Assembly: GCA_964647545.1 (NCBI GenBank)
Contig: CAZYHS010000003.1
Span: 41,655 to 105,654, forward strand
Direction: 5' to 3'
DNA from: CAZYHS01 sp964647545
Lineage (GTDB): Bacteria > UBA10199 > GCA-002796325 > 1-14-0-20-49-13
Length of the DNA: 64,000 nucleotides
Part shown: one piece after another, positions 49,353-58,729 of the stretch
How the letters are laid out: each line of letters opens with the position of its first letter
How positions within the stretch are numbered: the first letter of the stretch is position 1
Program-made: the position numbers and the translations under genes
The notes under the pieces: generated by a model
The model's input: only the letters and a program-made list of their open reading frames with translations
Told to the model about the DNA's origin: nothing
Databases searched by the model: none

Positions 49353-52351
49353 CTATTTCCTGAAATAAAGTTTGGTGTGCAACTGCTGAATGGCCGTTCT
49401 ATCGTTTCTTTCCTTCTCTTCTAAAGACATGTGTGTGTCGGCTTTATGACCGACGACTATATAAACTCTCTTTTTACCTGTGTATTTGCCGTTTATGACT
49501 ATCGGGAATCCCCCCTCAAGTCCTCCTGCACCGCAGATTAATTTTTTATCATCAAAAACTTCGCCATTATATTCGTCCGGCACCGCTTTATTAAGTGCGC
49601 CGAGTTCCTTTTTAATATCGTCACCGATATCTCTGTAAACGTAAACCCGCAGATCGACGTTGCCTTTGGTCTTTTCTTGTATCCTGTCTAGTATCTGCTT
49701 GAAGGTCTTTTTACCTGCCTCGGTCAAATTTCCATTCGAATCGAATGGATTAAATTCCATTACGCCTGTGCCACCGCTGTTGAAATATTCCGATGTCAGT
49801 TGAAAACCGGTCATGTCGGCCGGTGTTAGTCTTGGAGATCGAGCTGCTGGGCTTCTTTCACTGTCAAGTCCACCCCTTGCGTTTTTATACTGCAAGGCAA
49901 TGTCTGCCAGTTTGCCGAAGGTTTTTCCGTCGCTGTAACTTTTGTTACTTTCGACAAGATAGACCGAATTGTCTTTCGCATCGGGTTTCTCAACAAGAAC
50001 AACGCCTTTTATTCCTGCTGTGGCCCCTTTTATTTTTGCAAGAGCGTCGGGGCTTCCAATGAGGTATTTGAACTTAGTCTGCGAGGCTTGCAGCTGCGCT
50101 TTCAGCGCCGATGTTTCACTTGCGCTAAAGAAGGCCATTTTAATGCTATCGCCTTCGAAGTCGATTTTTTTAGTTGCTTGCAGGGAAGGGGCGACGCCGA
50201 TATCGGCAGTATTGAGATCGACCTCAACGNNNNNNNNNNNNNNNNNNNNNNNNNNNNNNNNNNNNNNNNNNNNNNNNNNNNNNNNNNNNNNNNNNNNNNN
50301 NNNNNNNNNNNNNNNNNNNNNNNNNNNNNTCTATTTTTTTCTTCCGCGATAAGGGTCGCTTTCTCTTTTGTCAGTTCTTTTTTCACTTCGATGTAATGCT
50401 CTTTCACTTCTTTAACTTTTGAAGTTTTTATGACCTCTTCGCAGGCCGAAATCATTTTATCGTAATGTTTGAGCCTATCTTTGACGTCAACCTGCTGACC
50501 TTTTTCCTTTGCAAGTAAAGAAAATCTTTCTACGGCCTTAATCTGCTTTTCATTGCTATTCTCTACAGGGAAGGTCCCCATCGTAAAGCTAGAATCGCCT
50601 TGAACGCTATCGGCAGGTTCATCTTTTGCAACCGCCTTTCTTTCTCTCTCCGGAAGTTTCCCGAGGGGAGCTTTCTGTTCATCTCCGGCTTTAGCAGGCG
50701 GCACTTCAACTTCCTCAATTCCGTCAAATGTTACGCCGGCTGTCTCTTTTTTCTCAACTTTCTTTTGGGTAGCAGGGGGGATCTTCGTTTTTACAGCTTC
50801 AGGTTTTGTCTCTTCGGGTTTTTTATCTACCGGTTTTTCTTTTGCTGCGACTTGTGCTTTTTTAGCCGCTTCGTCGGCTGCTCTTTGTTTATCTTCTAAC
50901 CCGATCTTTATTTTTTTGAGTTCTGCATGGTAATTTTGAAGGCTTCCGAGAACATCTGCAGGCTTTGCTCCTTGCTCGGCTGCATCAAAAATTCTTGCGC
51001 AAAGATAAAGATATTTTTTGTCGGTCTCCTTTATCCCCAATTTTTCCAATTCGCCAAATGTCTTGCCGATTTTTTTCAGCTCTTCGGCGACATTTTTATA
51101 ACCGTCTATTTTCTGAATGACAGCAATGGCCTCGGTTGCGTTTTTTGGAGTTACTTTTGCCTTGGGGACCTCAGGCGTCTCTTTTTTTACTTCGGCCCGT
51201 GGCAGAGTTTCAGGTGCTTTCTGAGGAGCTGCGTGAGGCCGTTTGGCTCTCAATTCGTCGCGATACTCTATCAACTCGCCTAGGTATGAGGTGATTTTGG
51301 CCAGAATTTTAGCTATGTCGGCATTGTTTTCATCGACTTTTTTTCTAACGCTCGCAGCGATCTTTGGGAACTCATTTTTGTAGTCTGGATCGCCAAGCGC
51401 CGCCAATTCGTCGGCTATTGTTTTAATTTCATCAAGTCTTGCAAAGACATCTCTAAATTCTGCAAGTTCTGCGCGATATTTTTCAAGACTGGCTGCTGTC
51501 CGTTTTTGATCTGAAGCATCCAACGCTTTATCTTGGAGTTTATCAAACGATTCAGAATATTCGGGGAAACCGTATTTTTTTAGTTCTTCGGAGATGGTTC
51601 TAATTTCGTCAAGTATCGTGTGAAGTGGTGAAGCTTTGGGTGCCGCTTCACGAGGTGCATCGAAAACTTTTTCATTCTTGGGTTTTTCCTCACGGAGCCC
51701 ATCGCTTTCTCGCTCGCCTTTAACGATGTAAATATCTTTTTCACCGGCCGGAGCGCCTCTAACTTGCGCTATTATTAATGAGCCATCGTTTGCAAATCTC
51801 ATCGATATCGTAGCGTTTTCGCCATTAAAGTTTGGAATTAAGCAGTGGTAATTTTCTCCGTCCATCACGAACATCAAAATTCCATTTCCGTTTGCGGTTT
51901 CCTCCAAGCGGTATTGTGTGATTTTGTGGCGATCATTTCCGACCTTAATTTCGATGTTACAGCCTTTGGTTTTTGAATCATCAGATGTTGTAAATGTCAC
52001 GAAGTGACTATTATCGGAACCGAATCTTGCCGGAGTTGAGCCGCTTTTCCCCGAACCTGTAGTTTTCGCTTCTTCGGCCGGCGTCGAGGGGGAGCATCTA
52101 TTTGCAAATAATTTTTGGGCCGCGCTACCGCAGTGAATTGCAGGAGACGCGCCGGAATTATCGACGAAAACGAAAGATGGGTTTAGGCATTCTTTTTCGC
52201 TGCTCTGCTCGCTGCTCATTAGCGTTACGCCTGATTCGTCTGCCAAAAGTTTTGCTTCTCCATTTGCGTCATTCCATTGAGCTTCCATGTTTGCGTCCTG
52301 ACGCATCTGTTCGCAGCCGACATAAACTTTAATATTTGGTCCGTTAGCCAT
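49353..52351 (-). CDS. Large coiled-coil protein of unknown function, split by a gap
   Basis: One unrecognised gene in two visible parts: N-terminal 52351-50330 and C-terminal 50229-49353, with 100 N between. The first 230 residues look globular and beta-rich with several cysteines; from about 230 the protein is highly charged, Lys/Glu/Ala/Pro-rich and mostly coiled coil (EIRTISEELKKYGFPEYSES repeats as DEIKTIADELAALGDPDYKN). The part after the gap (VEVDLNTADIGVAPSLQATK onward) is globular and ends with a possible OmpA-like or peptidase-like fold I cannot name (RVYVYRDIGDD, RVYIVVGHKADTHMS). No signal peptide is in frame, but a hydrophobic leader lies upstream in another frame. Confidence 0.6.
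50230..50329. other. Assembly gap (100 N) inside the coiled-coil protein gene
   Basis: Exactly 100 N. Translating straight through puts the downstream part in the wrong frame, so the real gap length is not 100 bases. Confidence 0.95.
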
Positions 52352-52594
52352 AAATGCCTTTGTTTTGTTAAGTTAAAACCTGAGCATAGAGCTACATCTA
52401 TGCCCTTAACTATTATCGGCCCAAAAGAGCCATAAGTTGCTATATTTTTGCAGTGGGCGCTTTCGCCGAAAATGGCCAGTTCCACTAGAGAAATTAGCAA
52501 AAAAAAGATAGCAACATTTTGCCTCAAACGCCGAAAAAAGCTCAGGTAGCTGGGGTTTAATTTGGCCCACGCACCTTATAAAACACGGTTTAAA

Positions 52595-55138
52595 ATGCAT
52601 AAAACGCTCAATAAAGCCATTTTGGCGCTTTCTTTAGGGGTTGGCCTCGTCATGGCTCCAAGCCCCTTGTTTGCCAAAATATGCGAAGTCGGCAAAGCGG
52701 GCGATTTCGTTAAGGCCCTCGAAAATGTTCAAACGGGGTCTAGTTGCAAAACCGCCGATAAAGACGTCAGGGAAAAATATGATAAATATCGGTATAATAG
52801 CCTAGAATTCTTCGTAATTCGCTTTAAGAAGAGCGTGGAAGTTACCGGACCTATTCCGTGTATTTCGGGGCATTCCGGCATTCCACTAATTCTTGAGGCC
52901 GAAGAGGGGATTTTAGCGTCAATTCTATCGCAGTTCGAAATCTGTGTGGGGGGCGTTTCGCCCGCCATAATTTCGGGGGTGAATTTTGGCGGAAACGTCA
53001 ATGTCGGCGGCGATAGAAATGCCCTCATTTCGTCGCTTGTCAGCGGAGGCGTCAAAATTTCGGGGAACGAAAACCGTCTCGACAGACTTGAAGTGAAAGA
53101 TTCCTCCTCAAACGGAATTATAATTAACGGGCACGCAAACAAACTCACCCAAGTTAAAGTTTCGAACAGTCGCGAGCACGGAATTTTTGTCACAGGACAT
53201 GAAAATAAAATTGAAGAGAGTACAATCTTCGGCAGCAGGCTTAGCGGCGTGACATCGGCAAACGGCGCAATGATAAGCGAGAGCGTCTTTTTCAATAACG
53301 GCGAGATTGCAATTAACGTCGAAGACGCTTCTATCGACGCCCCCGTCGGCGTGACAGGCATTCCCAACTTTGCCGACTGGAAAGTGACCGGAAATGTCGT
53401 AAGGTCGAAACAAATGAATTTGAACGCGGCGCGCGTCGAGGTCTTTTTAAAAGAGGGGCCGTTTCTTGTTTCGACGGAAAATATCGACAAAAGCACCGGT
53501 CAATTTGTCGTCGGCATTAAAAAACCCATCGTCGTCAACGGACGGAATTACGAAAATCCGGTCTTCGTCGCAACGGTCGTAGATCTTGAGCGCGGCGTAA
53601 CATCGCCATTTTCGCAGGTCCCCGACATTCCCGACCTTTTAGACATTGACGGCGACGGCATACCAAACGATCAGGAAGATTATAATCATAACGGCAAAGT
53701 CGATTTCGGCGAGACCGATCCCAGAAACCCCGACACCGACGGCGACGGGCTGACCGACGGAGAGGAGAGGCTTCATATCGGACGGGTGGGCGAGCTTCTC
53801 AAAAACGGAAGAGTTTTCGCCGACCTTTCAAAGTTAGATCCGACCAATCCCGATTCCGACGGCGACTGTCTCAACGACGGGCTCGAGCTTGGAGTAACAG
53901 GGGCGGCCAGCGGAGCTGTTGGGGCGCAGGCCGGTCTTTTGGGTTCGACCTCAAACTTCGTAAAAAGCGAACTTGAGGTCTCGTCGCACTGCCGTGAAAT
54001 TTTGAAAAAACACGGAGTGACGGAAACACCGTTGTTCGATATCGATCCGACGACCCTGACCGATCCGACAAACATGGATTCCGATCTCGACGGACTGCCC
54101 GACGGCGAAGAGGACTGGAACTTTAACGGAGCAAGAGACTCCGTTTCTCAGAACGGCGGCGTGGCGGGCGAAATTTTATTTCTTGAGACCGACCCGAACC
54201 TCCCCGATTCCGACGGCGATTCGCTTCTAGACGGTAGTGAAGGGGACAAAAATCACGACGGCGAAATAAACTTTAACGAAAGCGACCCGTTAAAAGCCGA
54301 CACCGACGGCGACGGCGTGACCGATGATTACGAAATTTTACGAATGTTGAGCAGCCCCAACAATTGCGATTCGGACGGTGACGGACTTTCAGACGGTATC
54401 GAAGCCGGAGCGATCGGGCCGAATTCCGAAAAGCCCGAATGCAGCGCTCTTCAAATTGCGGGGACGAATTTCGCCTCTATCGCGGAGCTCTCCGCCGTGA
54501 CGGTCGATTCGGACGGCGACGGCCTCAAAGACGGAGACGAAGATGCAAACAGGAACGGCTGGCTCGACTTCAACGAGACCGACCCGACGACCAAAGACAC
54601 CGACGGCGACGGCATAAGCGATTACATCGAAACAACGCTTGACACCGACGGCAACGGGGTTTCCAACATAAACCTCGAGCTTATCGACAACGGCAAAAAA
54701 TGTTCTCCGCCTCACAGCGCGCTCGACCTAGATTGTGACGGGGTCGTAAACGCAAGGGACGACGATTCCGACGGGGACGGTTGTCTCGACAAGGACGAAC
54801 CGCTCTCTCTCGATCGCGACGCTAACGGCATTCCCGACGTGTGGGAAGCCAAACAGGCGAACTGTTCGGCGGCGCGTCAGACATCTTCCGGCTCATCGTC
54901 AGGCTCTTCTGCATCGGCTTCTGCGCCGGCGGAGGCAAGTGAAGCCGCTTCAGGTCTTCCCTACAAACGCCCGTCAACCGGCGTGACAAACGACCCGTTC
55001 GGAGGAGGGGCCTGTTCGCTTGTTGCAGATTCCGACAATGAAAAACTTCCGCGAAATTTTTCGCTCCTGATGATCGCGTTCGCCAATTTTGCGTTCCTTA
55101 TTTTTGCCAGAAAAAATATCTCACGTAAGGCTTCTTAA
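52595..55138 (+). CDS. Secreted beta-helix / thrombospondin type-3 repeat protein with C-terminal sorting-like tail
   Basis: 847 residues. Signal peptide (AILALSLGVGLVMAPSPLFA); residues about 100-300 form a right-handed beta-helix-like region with N-G and G-N turns (NGIIINGHANKLTQVKVSNS). Residues about 348-760 carry many calcium-binding DxDxDGxxD motifs (DIDGDGIPNDQED; DTDGDGLTDGEE) typical of TSP type-3 repeats. A Ser/Ala linker leads to GGGACSL (about 803), then a hydrophobic helix and basic end (FARKNISRKAS), like cysteine- or glycine-containing C-terminal sorting signals in T2SS-bearing bacteria. A likely surface protein and T2SS client. ATG 52595 gives a clean signal peptide; TTG 52562 would not. 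Confidence 0.8.
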   Translation: MHKTLNKAILALSLGVGLVMAPSPLFAKICEVGKAGDFVKALENVQTGSSCKTADKDVREKYDKYRYNSLEFFVIRFKKSVEVTGPIPCISGHSGIPLILEAEEGILASILSQFEICVGGVSPAIISGVNFGGNVNVGGDRNALISSLVSGGVKISGNENRLDRLEVKDSSSNGIIINGHANKLTQVKVSNSREHGIFVTGHENKIEESTIFGSRLSGVTSANGAMISESVFFNNGEIAINVEDASIDAPVGVTGIPNFADWKVTGNVVRSKQMNLNAARVEVFLKEGPFLVSTENIDKSTGQFVVGIKKPIVVNGRNYENPVFVATVVDLERGVTSPFSQVPDIPDLLDIDGDGIPNDQEDYNHNGKVDFGETDPRNPDTDGDGLTDGEERLHIGRVGELLKNGRVFADLSKLDPTNPDSDGDCLNDGLELGVTGAASGAVGAQAGLLGSTSNFVKSELEVSSHCREILKKHGVTETPLFDIDPTTLTDPTNMDSDLDGLPDGEEDWNFNGARDSVSQNGGVAGEILFLETDPNLPDSDGDSLLDGSEGDKNHDGEINFNESDPLKADTDGDGVTDDYEILRMLSSPNNCDSDGDGLSDGIEAGAIGPNSEKPECSALQIAGTNFASIAELSAVTVDSDGDGLKDGDEDANRNGWLDFNETDPTTKDTDGDGISDYIETTLDTDGNGVSNINLELIDNGKKCSPPHSALDLDCDGVVNARDDDSDGDGCLDKDEPLSLDRDANGIPDVWEAKQANCSAARQTSSGSSSGSSASASAPAEASEAASGLPYKRPSTGVTNDPFGGGACSLVADSDNEKLPRNFSLLMIAFANFAFLIFARKNISRKAS

Positions 55139-55175
55139 GTTGTAACTTCCATTGCGTTGTGTTAGCCGGTGGAAC

Positions 55176-56030
55176 ATGATTTTTGAGCCGCTTAATTTAT
55201 CACACAAGAATCTTCTTTCCGGAAAACTTGCGCAAATCGGAACTTTTGCCTCGGAATACAGCTTTGCAAATCTATATCTTTTCAGACGGCGCCATTCTTA
55301 CGAAGTCATTCAGAGCGATAAAATATTCATTCGCGGAAAAAGCTACGACGGAAAAAAATATTTGATGCCTGTTTTTGTGCCGTCAAAAGAAGACGCACCG
55401 CTTTTCAAACGAGCGCTCAAAGAATTCGGCGCCGACTTTATTTTTCCCGTTCCGGAAGAGTGGTTGATCTTTTTCGGTCCCGATTTTGCCTGCGATTATC
55501 TCGACGGCGATTCGGATTATATTTTTTCGCACCAGAAGATAGCAACGTTCGCCGGCCATAAACTCCACAATAAAAGAAACCTTCTTAAGATTTTCGAACG
55601 CGATTATCTGCACGAGGGGAGGCCGCTGACCAAGGAACTTATTCCGCAGGCTATGGCGATCCTTGACGCGTGGCAATCGGAGAGCTCTCAGGCAAAAGAA
55701 GAGACCGACTACGAGGCTTGTCTTGAAGCGCTAGAGCTCTACGACGAACTTTCAATTTGCGGAGGCATTTTTTATGCAGACGGCATGCCGGCCGGATTCG
55801 TCATCGGCGAAGAGATCAGAAGCGACCAGTTTGTTCTCCATTTTGTGAAAGGGCTGAAGAGCTTTCGCGGTCTTTATCAGTTCATGTTCTCGAACTTCGT
55901 TCTCCACCTCCCAGAGAAATACGTTTACATCAATTTCGAGCAGGATTTGGGCGTTGAAAACCTTCGCAAGGCGAAACGCTCATATCTCCCCGATATTATT
56001 TTGAAAAAATGCCGCGTAAGGGCTCTTTAG
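55176..56030 (+). CDS. DUF2156 / phosphatidylglycerol lysyltransferase C-terminal-domain protein
   Basis: A 284-residue protein of the DUF2156 family, a double-GNAT fold related to the catalytic domain of MprF, which moves aminoacyl groups from tRNA to lipids. Landmarks: FANLYLFRRRHSYEV near 30, HKLHNKRNLLKIFERDY in the middle and INFEQDLGVENLRKAKRSYL at the end. It lacks the MprF membrane domain, as stand-alone DUF2156 proteins do. The donor and acceptor are unknown. ATG 55176 (MIFEPLNLSHKN) is the family-like start. It follows the TSP3 gene by 37 bases and may share its transcript. Confidence 0.85.
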   Translation: MIFEPLNLSHKNLLSGKLAQIGTFASEYSFANLYLFRRRHSYEVIQSDKIFIRGKSYDGKKYLMPVFVPSKEDAPLFKRALKEFGADFIFPVPEEWLIFFGPDFACDYLDGDSDYIFSHQKIATFAGHKLHNKRNLLKIFERDYLHEGRPLTKELIPQAMAILDAWQSESSQAKEETDYEACLEALELYDELSICGGIFYADGMPAGFVIGEEIRSDQFVLHFVKGLKSFRGLYQFMFSNFVLHLPEKYVYINFEQDLGVENLRKAKRSYLPDIILKKCRVRAL

Positions 56031-56077
56031 CCCGCTTGCGCTTTGCTCTCTTTTTTCTCCTAAAAAAATCTTGAGCC

Positions 56078-56106
56078 TTGCATTGTTTTTTTTAAGAGGG
56101 TATAGG
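56078..56106 (+). promoter_or_regulatory. Candidate promoter of the acyl-CoA synthetase gene
   Basis: TTGCAT, a 17-base T-rich spacer and TATAGG, about 70 bases before the start codon at 56175, which has its own AGAAGGAAGG ribosome-binding site. Confidence 0.45.
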
Positions 56107-56174
56107 GGCGCGTCTTAAAAAAACGCAACAAAATCAACGGTAATGATAACAAAATAGAAGGAAGGTATAAGAAA

Positions 56175-58295
56175 ATGAGCAACCTCAAGAAGTCCCCTGA
56201 AATCAAGTATTTATTCGAGCCCAGAACCATCGCGGTGATCGGGGCCTCACACAGCAACGACAAGATCGGCTTTAAAATATGTGAAAACATAGTCACCGGC
56301 GGCTACAAAGGCGAACTCTATCCGATAAATCCAAAGGGTGGAGAGGTGCTCGGCAAAAAGATGTTCACAAAGGTCGAGGATGTGCCGGCCGAAATTGACC
56401 TTGCCGTCGTTTGCATCCCCGCAAAGATGGTCTATGACTCGGTCGTCGAATGCGCCAAGAAAAAGGTAAAATTCCTTTCGATCATCACTTCAGGATTTTC
56501 CGAAGTCGGAAATCACGAACTTGAAAAGCAGATTGTTGATTACGCGCGTGAGCACGGGATGAGAATTTTGGGCCCGAACATCTTCGGGACATTTTCGGCA
56601 AAATCGCATCTAAACGCAACATTCGGGCCGAGAGATATCTGCTACGGAAACGTGGCTATCATCACTCAAAGCGGCGCGCTCGGAATCGCAATGATCGGAA
56701 AAACGGCGGTCGAAAAGATCGGCCTGTCGTCGATCATTTCGGTCGGCAATAAAAGCGACATTGGCGAAGCCGACCTGCTTGAATATCTAGTCGATGACAA
56801 GGATACGAAGGTCATCTTGATGTACATCGAAGGGGTGCAGAACGGTGAAGCCTTCGTTGCGGCACTTAAGAAGGCTACCCGTCGCAAGCCGATTATCGTT
56901 ATCAAGTCCGGCCGTTCCAAACGCGGAGCCATGGCGGCAGCGAGCCACACAGGTTCGCTGGCCGGCGCCGACGAGGTCTTTGACGACATCATGCGGCAGT
57001 GCGGCGTCCTTCGGGCCGAGAGCCTGCAAGAGGCGTTTGCTTGGGCCCGTTTTGTCGCGAATAACCCGCTCCCGAAAGGCGACCATTCGGTTATCGTCAC
57101 CAACGGCGGAGGTGTCGGGGTTATGGCGACCGATGCCAGCGAAAAATACGGCGTGAAAATGTTCGACGACGCCGAAGAGCTGAAGAGAATCTACGGGCCG
57201 GTCACGCCCGATTTCGGCTCGACAAAAAATCCCATCGATCTTACGGGACAGGCGTCGAGCGCCAATTACCAGCTCGCTTTGAACGCATCGCTCGAAAATC
57301 CTAAGATCGATTCTGTTATCGGCCTTTATTGCGAGACCGCGTTATTTGATGTCGAAAATCTTCCCAAGGTCATTAAGGCCGCGACCGCGAAATCGGTTGA
57401 GGTCGGCAAGCCGATCGTCTTTTCGCTGCTGGGCGGCGAGCGCGTAGAGCGTTGCATCGGCGAACTTAGAAGCGACAACGTTCCGGTCTTTGCAGACGTT
57501 TACGAGGCTGTGTCATGTCTTGGTTCGATTTACCGCTGTTACAATCACGAAAAGCGCGAAGAAGAGGCGTTTGCAGATCCGAAGGTTGACATCGAAAAAA
57601 TCGAACGCATTGTGGAAGGCGCCAGAAAGGACGGAAGATCGTTTTTGCTGGCCCACGAGGGACAGGCGCTCATTCAGGCGGCCGGAATAAGCATTCCGCA
57701 AAGTAAACTTGCAAAGTCGGCCGACGAAGCCGTGAAACTCGCCGAAGAGATCGGCTATCCGGTTGTTATGAAAGTGGTCTCCCGCGACATTCTTCACAAG
57801 AGCGATTCTGGCGGTGTCGTTTTGAACCTGACCGGCAAGGAAAAAGTGGCCGAAGCCTACGCCTCGATCATGACAAATTGCCTCAAACATGTTCCCAACG
57901 CCAACATCGAAGGTATCGAAGTTTGCGAGATGGTCAAACGCGGCGTTGAGCTGATCGTAGGAGCCAGAATAGACAATTCGTTCGGGCCGACCGTTATGTG
58001 CGGTCTGGGCGGCGTTTATGTCGAGGTCATGAAAGACGTGTCGTTTAGAAGCGCATGGCTCGGCAAGCGTGAAGCCGAAGATATGATCAAGGACATTAAG
58101 AGCTATCCGCTTCTGCTTGGCGTGCGCGGCGAAAAACGCAAAGACATTTCGGGTGTTGTGGACGGCATTTTAAAGCTTGCCAAGATCATCCGCACCTGCC
58201 GCGGAATTACCGACATTGAGGTCAATCCTTTGGTTGCCTATGATGAAGGAAGCGGCGTTAAAGCGGTCGATGTCAGGGTTCTTATCAGCAAATAA
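56175..58295 (+). CDS. ADP-forming acyl-CoA synthetase (acetate-CoA ligase, ACD family)
   Basis: A 706-residue fused alpha-beta ADP-forming acetyl/acyl-CoA synthetase, converting acyl-CoA, ADP and phosphate to acid, CoA and ATP. The alpha part has a CoA-binding domain (RTIAVIGASHSNDKIGFKI) and ligase-CoA domain with the phospho-His in AASHTGSLAGADEVF (His258). The beta part from about 475 is an ATP-grasp (YPVVMKVVSRDILHKSDSGGVVLN; EVNPLVAY). The alpha-beta order matches bacterial and archaeal fused ACDs. Protein lysine acetyltransferase Pat has the same core plus a GNAT domain, which is absent here, so a metabolic role is favoured: energy conservation in fermentation. Confidence 0.9.
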   Translation: MSNLKKSPEIKYLFEPRTIAVIGASHSNDKIGFKICENIVTGGYKGELYPINPKGGEVLGKKMFTKVEDVPAEIDLAVVCIPAKMVYDSVVECAKKKVKFLSIITSGFSEVGNHELEKQIVDYAREHGMRILGPNIFGTFSAKSHLNATFGPRDICYGNVAIITQSGALGIAMIGKTAVEKIGLSSIISVGNKSDIGEADLLEYLVDDKDTKVILMYIEGVQNGEAFVAALKKATRRKPIIVIKSGRSKRGAMAAASHTGSLAGADEVFDDIMRQCGVLRAESLQEAFAWARFVANNPLPKGDHSVIVTNGGGVGVMATDASEKYGVKMFDDAEELKRIYGPVTPDFGSTKNPIDLTGQASSANYQLALNASLENPKIDSVIGLYCETALFDVENLPKVIKAATAKSVEVGKPIVFSLLGGERVERCIGELRSDNVPVFADVYEAVSCLGSIYRCYNHEKREEEAFADPKVDIEKIERIVEGARKDGRSFLLAHEGQALIQAAGISIPQSKLAKSADEAVKLAEEIGYPVVMKVVSRDILHKSDSGGVVLNLTGKEKVAEAYASIMTNCLKHVPNANIEGIEVCEMVKRGVELIVGARIDNSFGPTVMCGLGGVYVEVMKDVSFRSAWLGKREAEDMIKDIKSYPLLLGVRGEKRKDISGVVDGILKLAKIIRTCRGITDIEVNPLVAYDEGSGVKAVDVRVLISK

Positions 58296-58363
58296 GTCGT
58301 CCGTTATGGGCGTTACTTTTTGGATTGAAATGGTTTTCAAAATAGTTTAAGGGGGCTGTCCCT

Positions 58364-58729
58364 ATGAACAAAAAAGACCTCAAAAGACTGAAAGACATTT
58401 TGCTGGAACGCAAGAAAGAGATCCTTGCAGCGGCCGTATCGACAAAGGAAGAAGGTATCGGCGTCGATCCCGACGACCTTGCCGACGAGGTCGATTTGGC
58501 AACTAACGAGGCCGGACAATCGCTAAATTTGAGGCTTCGCGATCGCGAAAGGTATCTTCTTAAAAAGATCGAAGAGGCCCTCAAAAAGATCGACAACAAC
58601 ACCTACGGCGTGTGCGAAAGCTGCGGCGAAGAGATCGGCGTCGAACGCCTTGCCGCAAGACCCGTTACCGACCAGTGCGTCAGGTGCAAAGAGGAGCAGG
58701 AGAAGAAAGAAAAGCTCTTTGCCGAATAA
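58364..58729 (+). CDS. dksA: DksA/TraR-family zinc-finger transcription factor
   Basis: A 121-residue protein with an N-terminal coiled coil carrying the acidic tip DPDDLADEVDLA and a C-terminal zinc finger with Cys84, Cys87, Cys105 and Cys108 (CESCGEE; CVRCKEE). DksA binds RNA polymerase through its secondary channel, with ppGpp controlling rRNA and amino-acid promoters. The tip keeps two Asp residues as in functional DksA. At 121 residues it is shorter than E. coli DksA (151), as in many non-enteric relatives. The last 50 bases overlap the 3' end of glnE on the other strand. Confidence 0.88.
   Translation: MNKKDLKRLKDILLERKKEILAAAVSTKEEGIGVDPDDLADEVDLATNEAGQSLNLRLRDRERYLLKKIEEALKKIDNNTYGVCESCGEEIGVERLAARPVTDQCVRCKEEQEKKEKLFAE

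Noticed and set aside
50102..50229. C-terminal tail (LRSISILPISASPLPCKQ) joined to the coiled-coil protein across the N gap
   Set aside because: It is in the wrong frame relative to the real downstream coding part; an artefact of assuming the gap is 100 bases.
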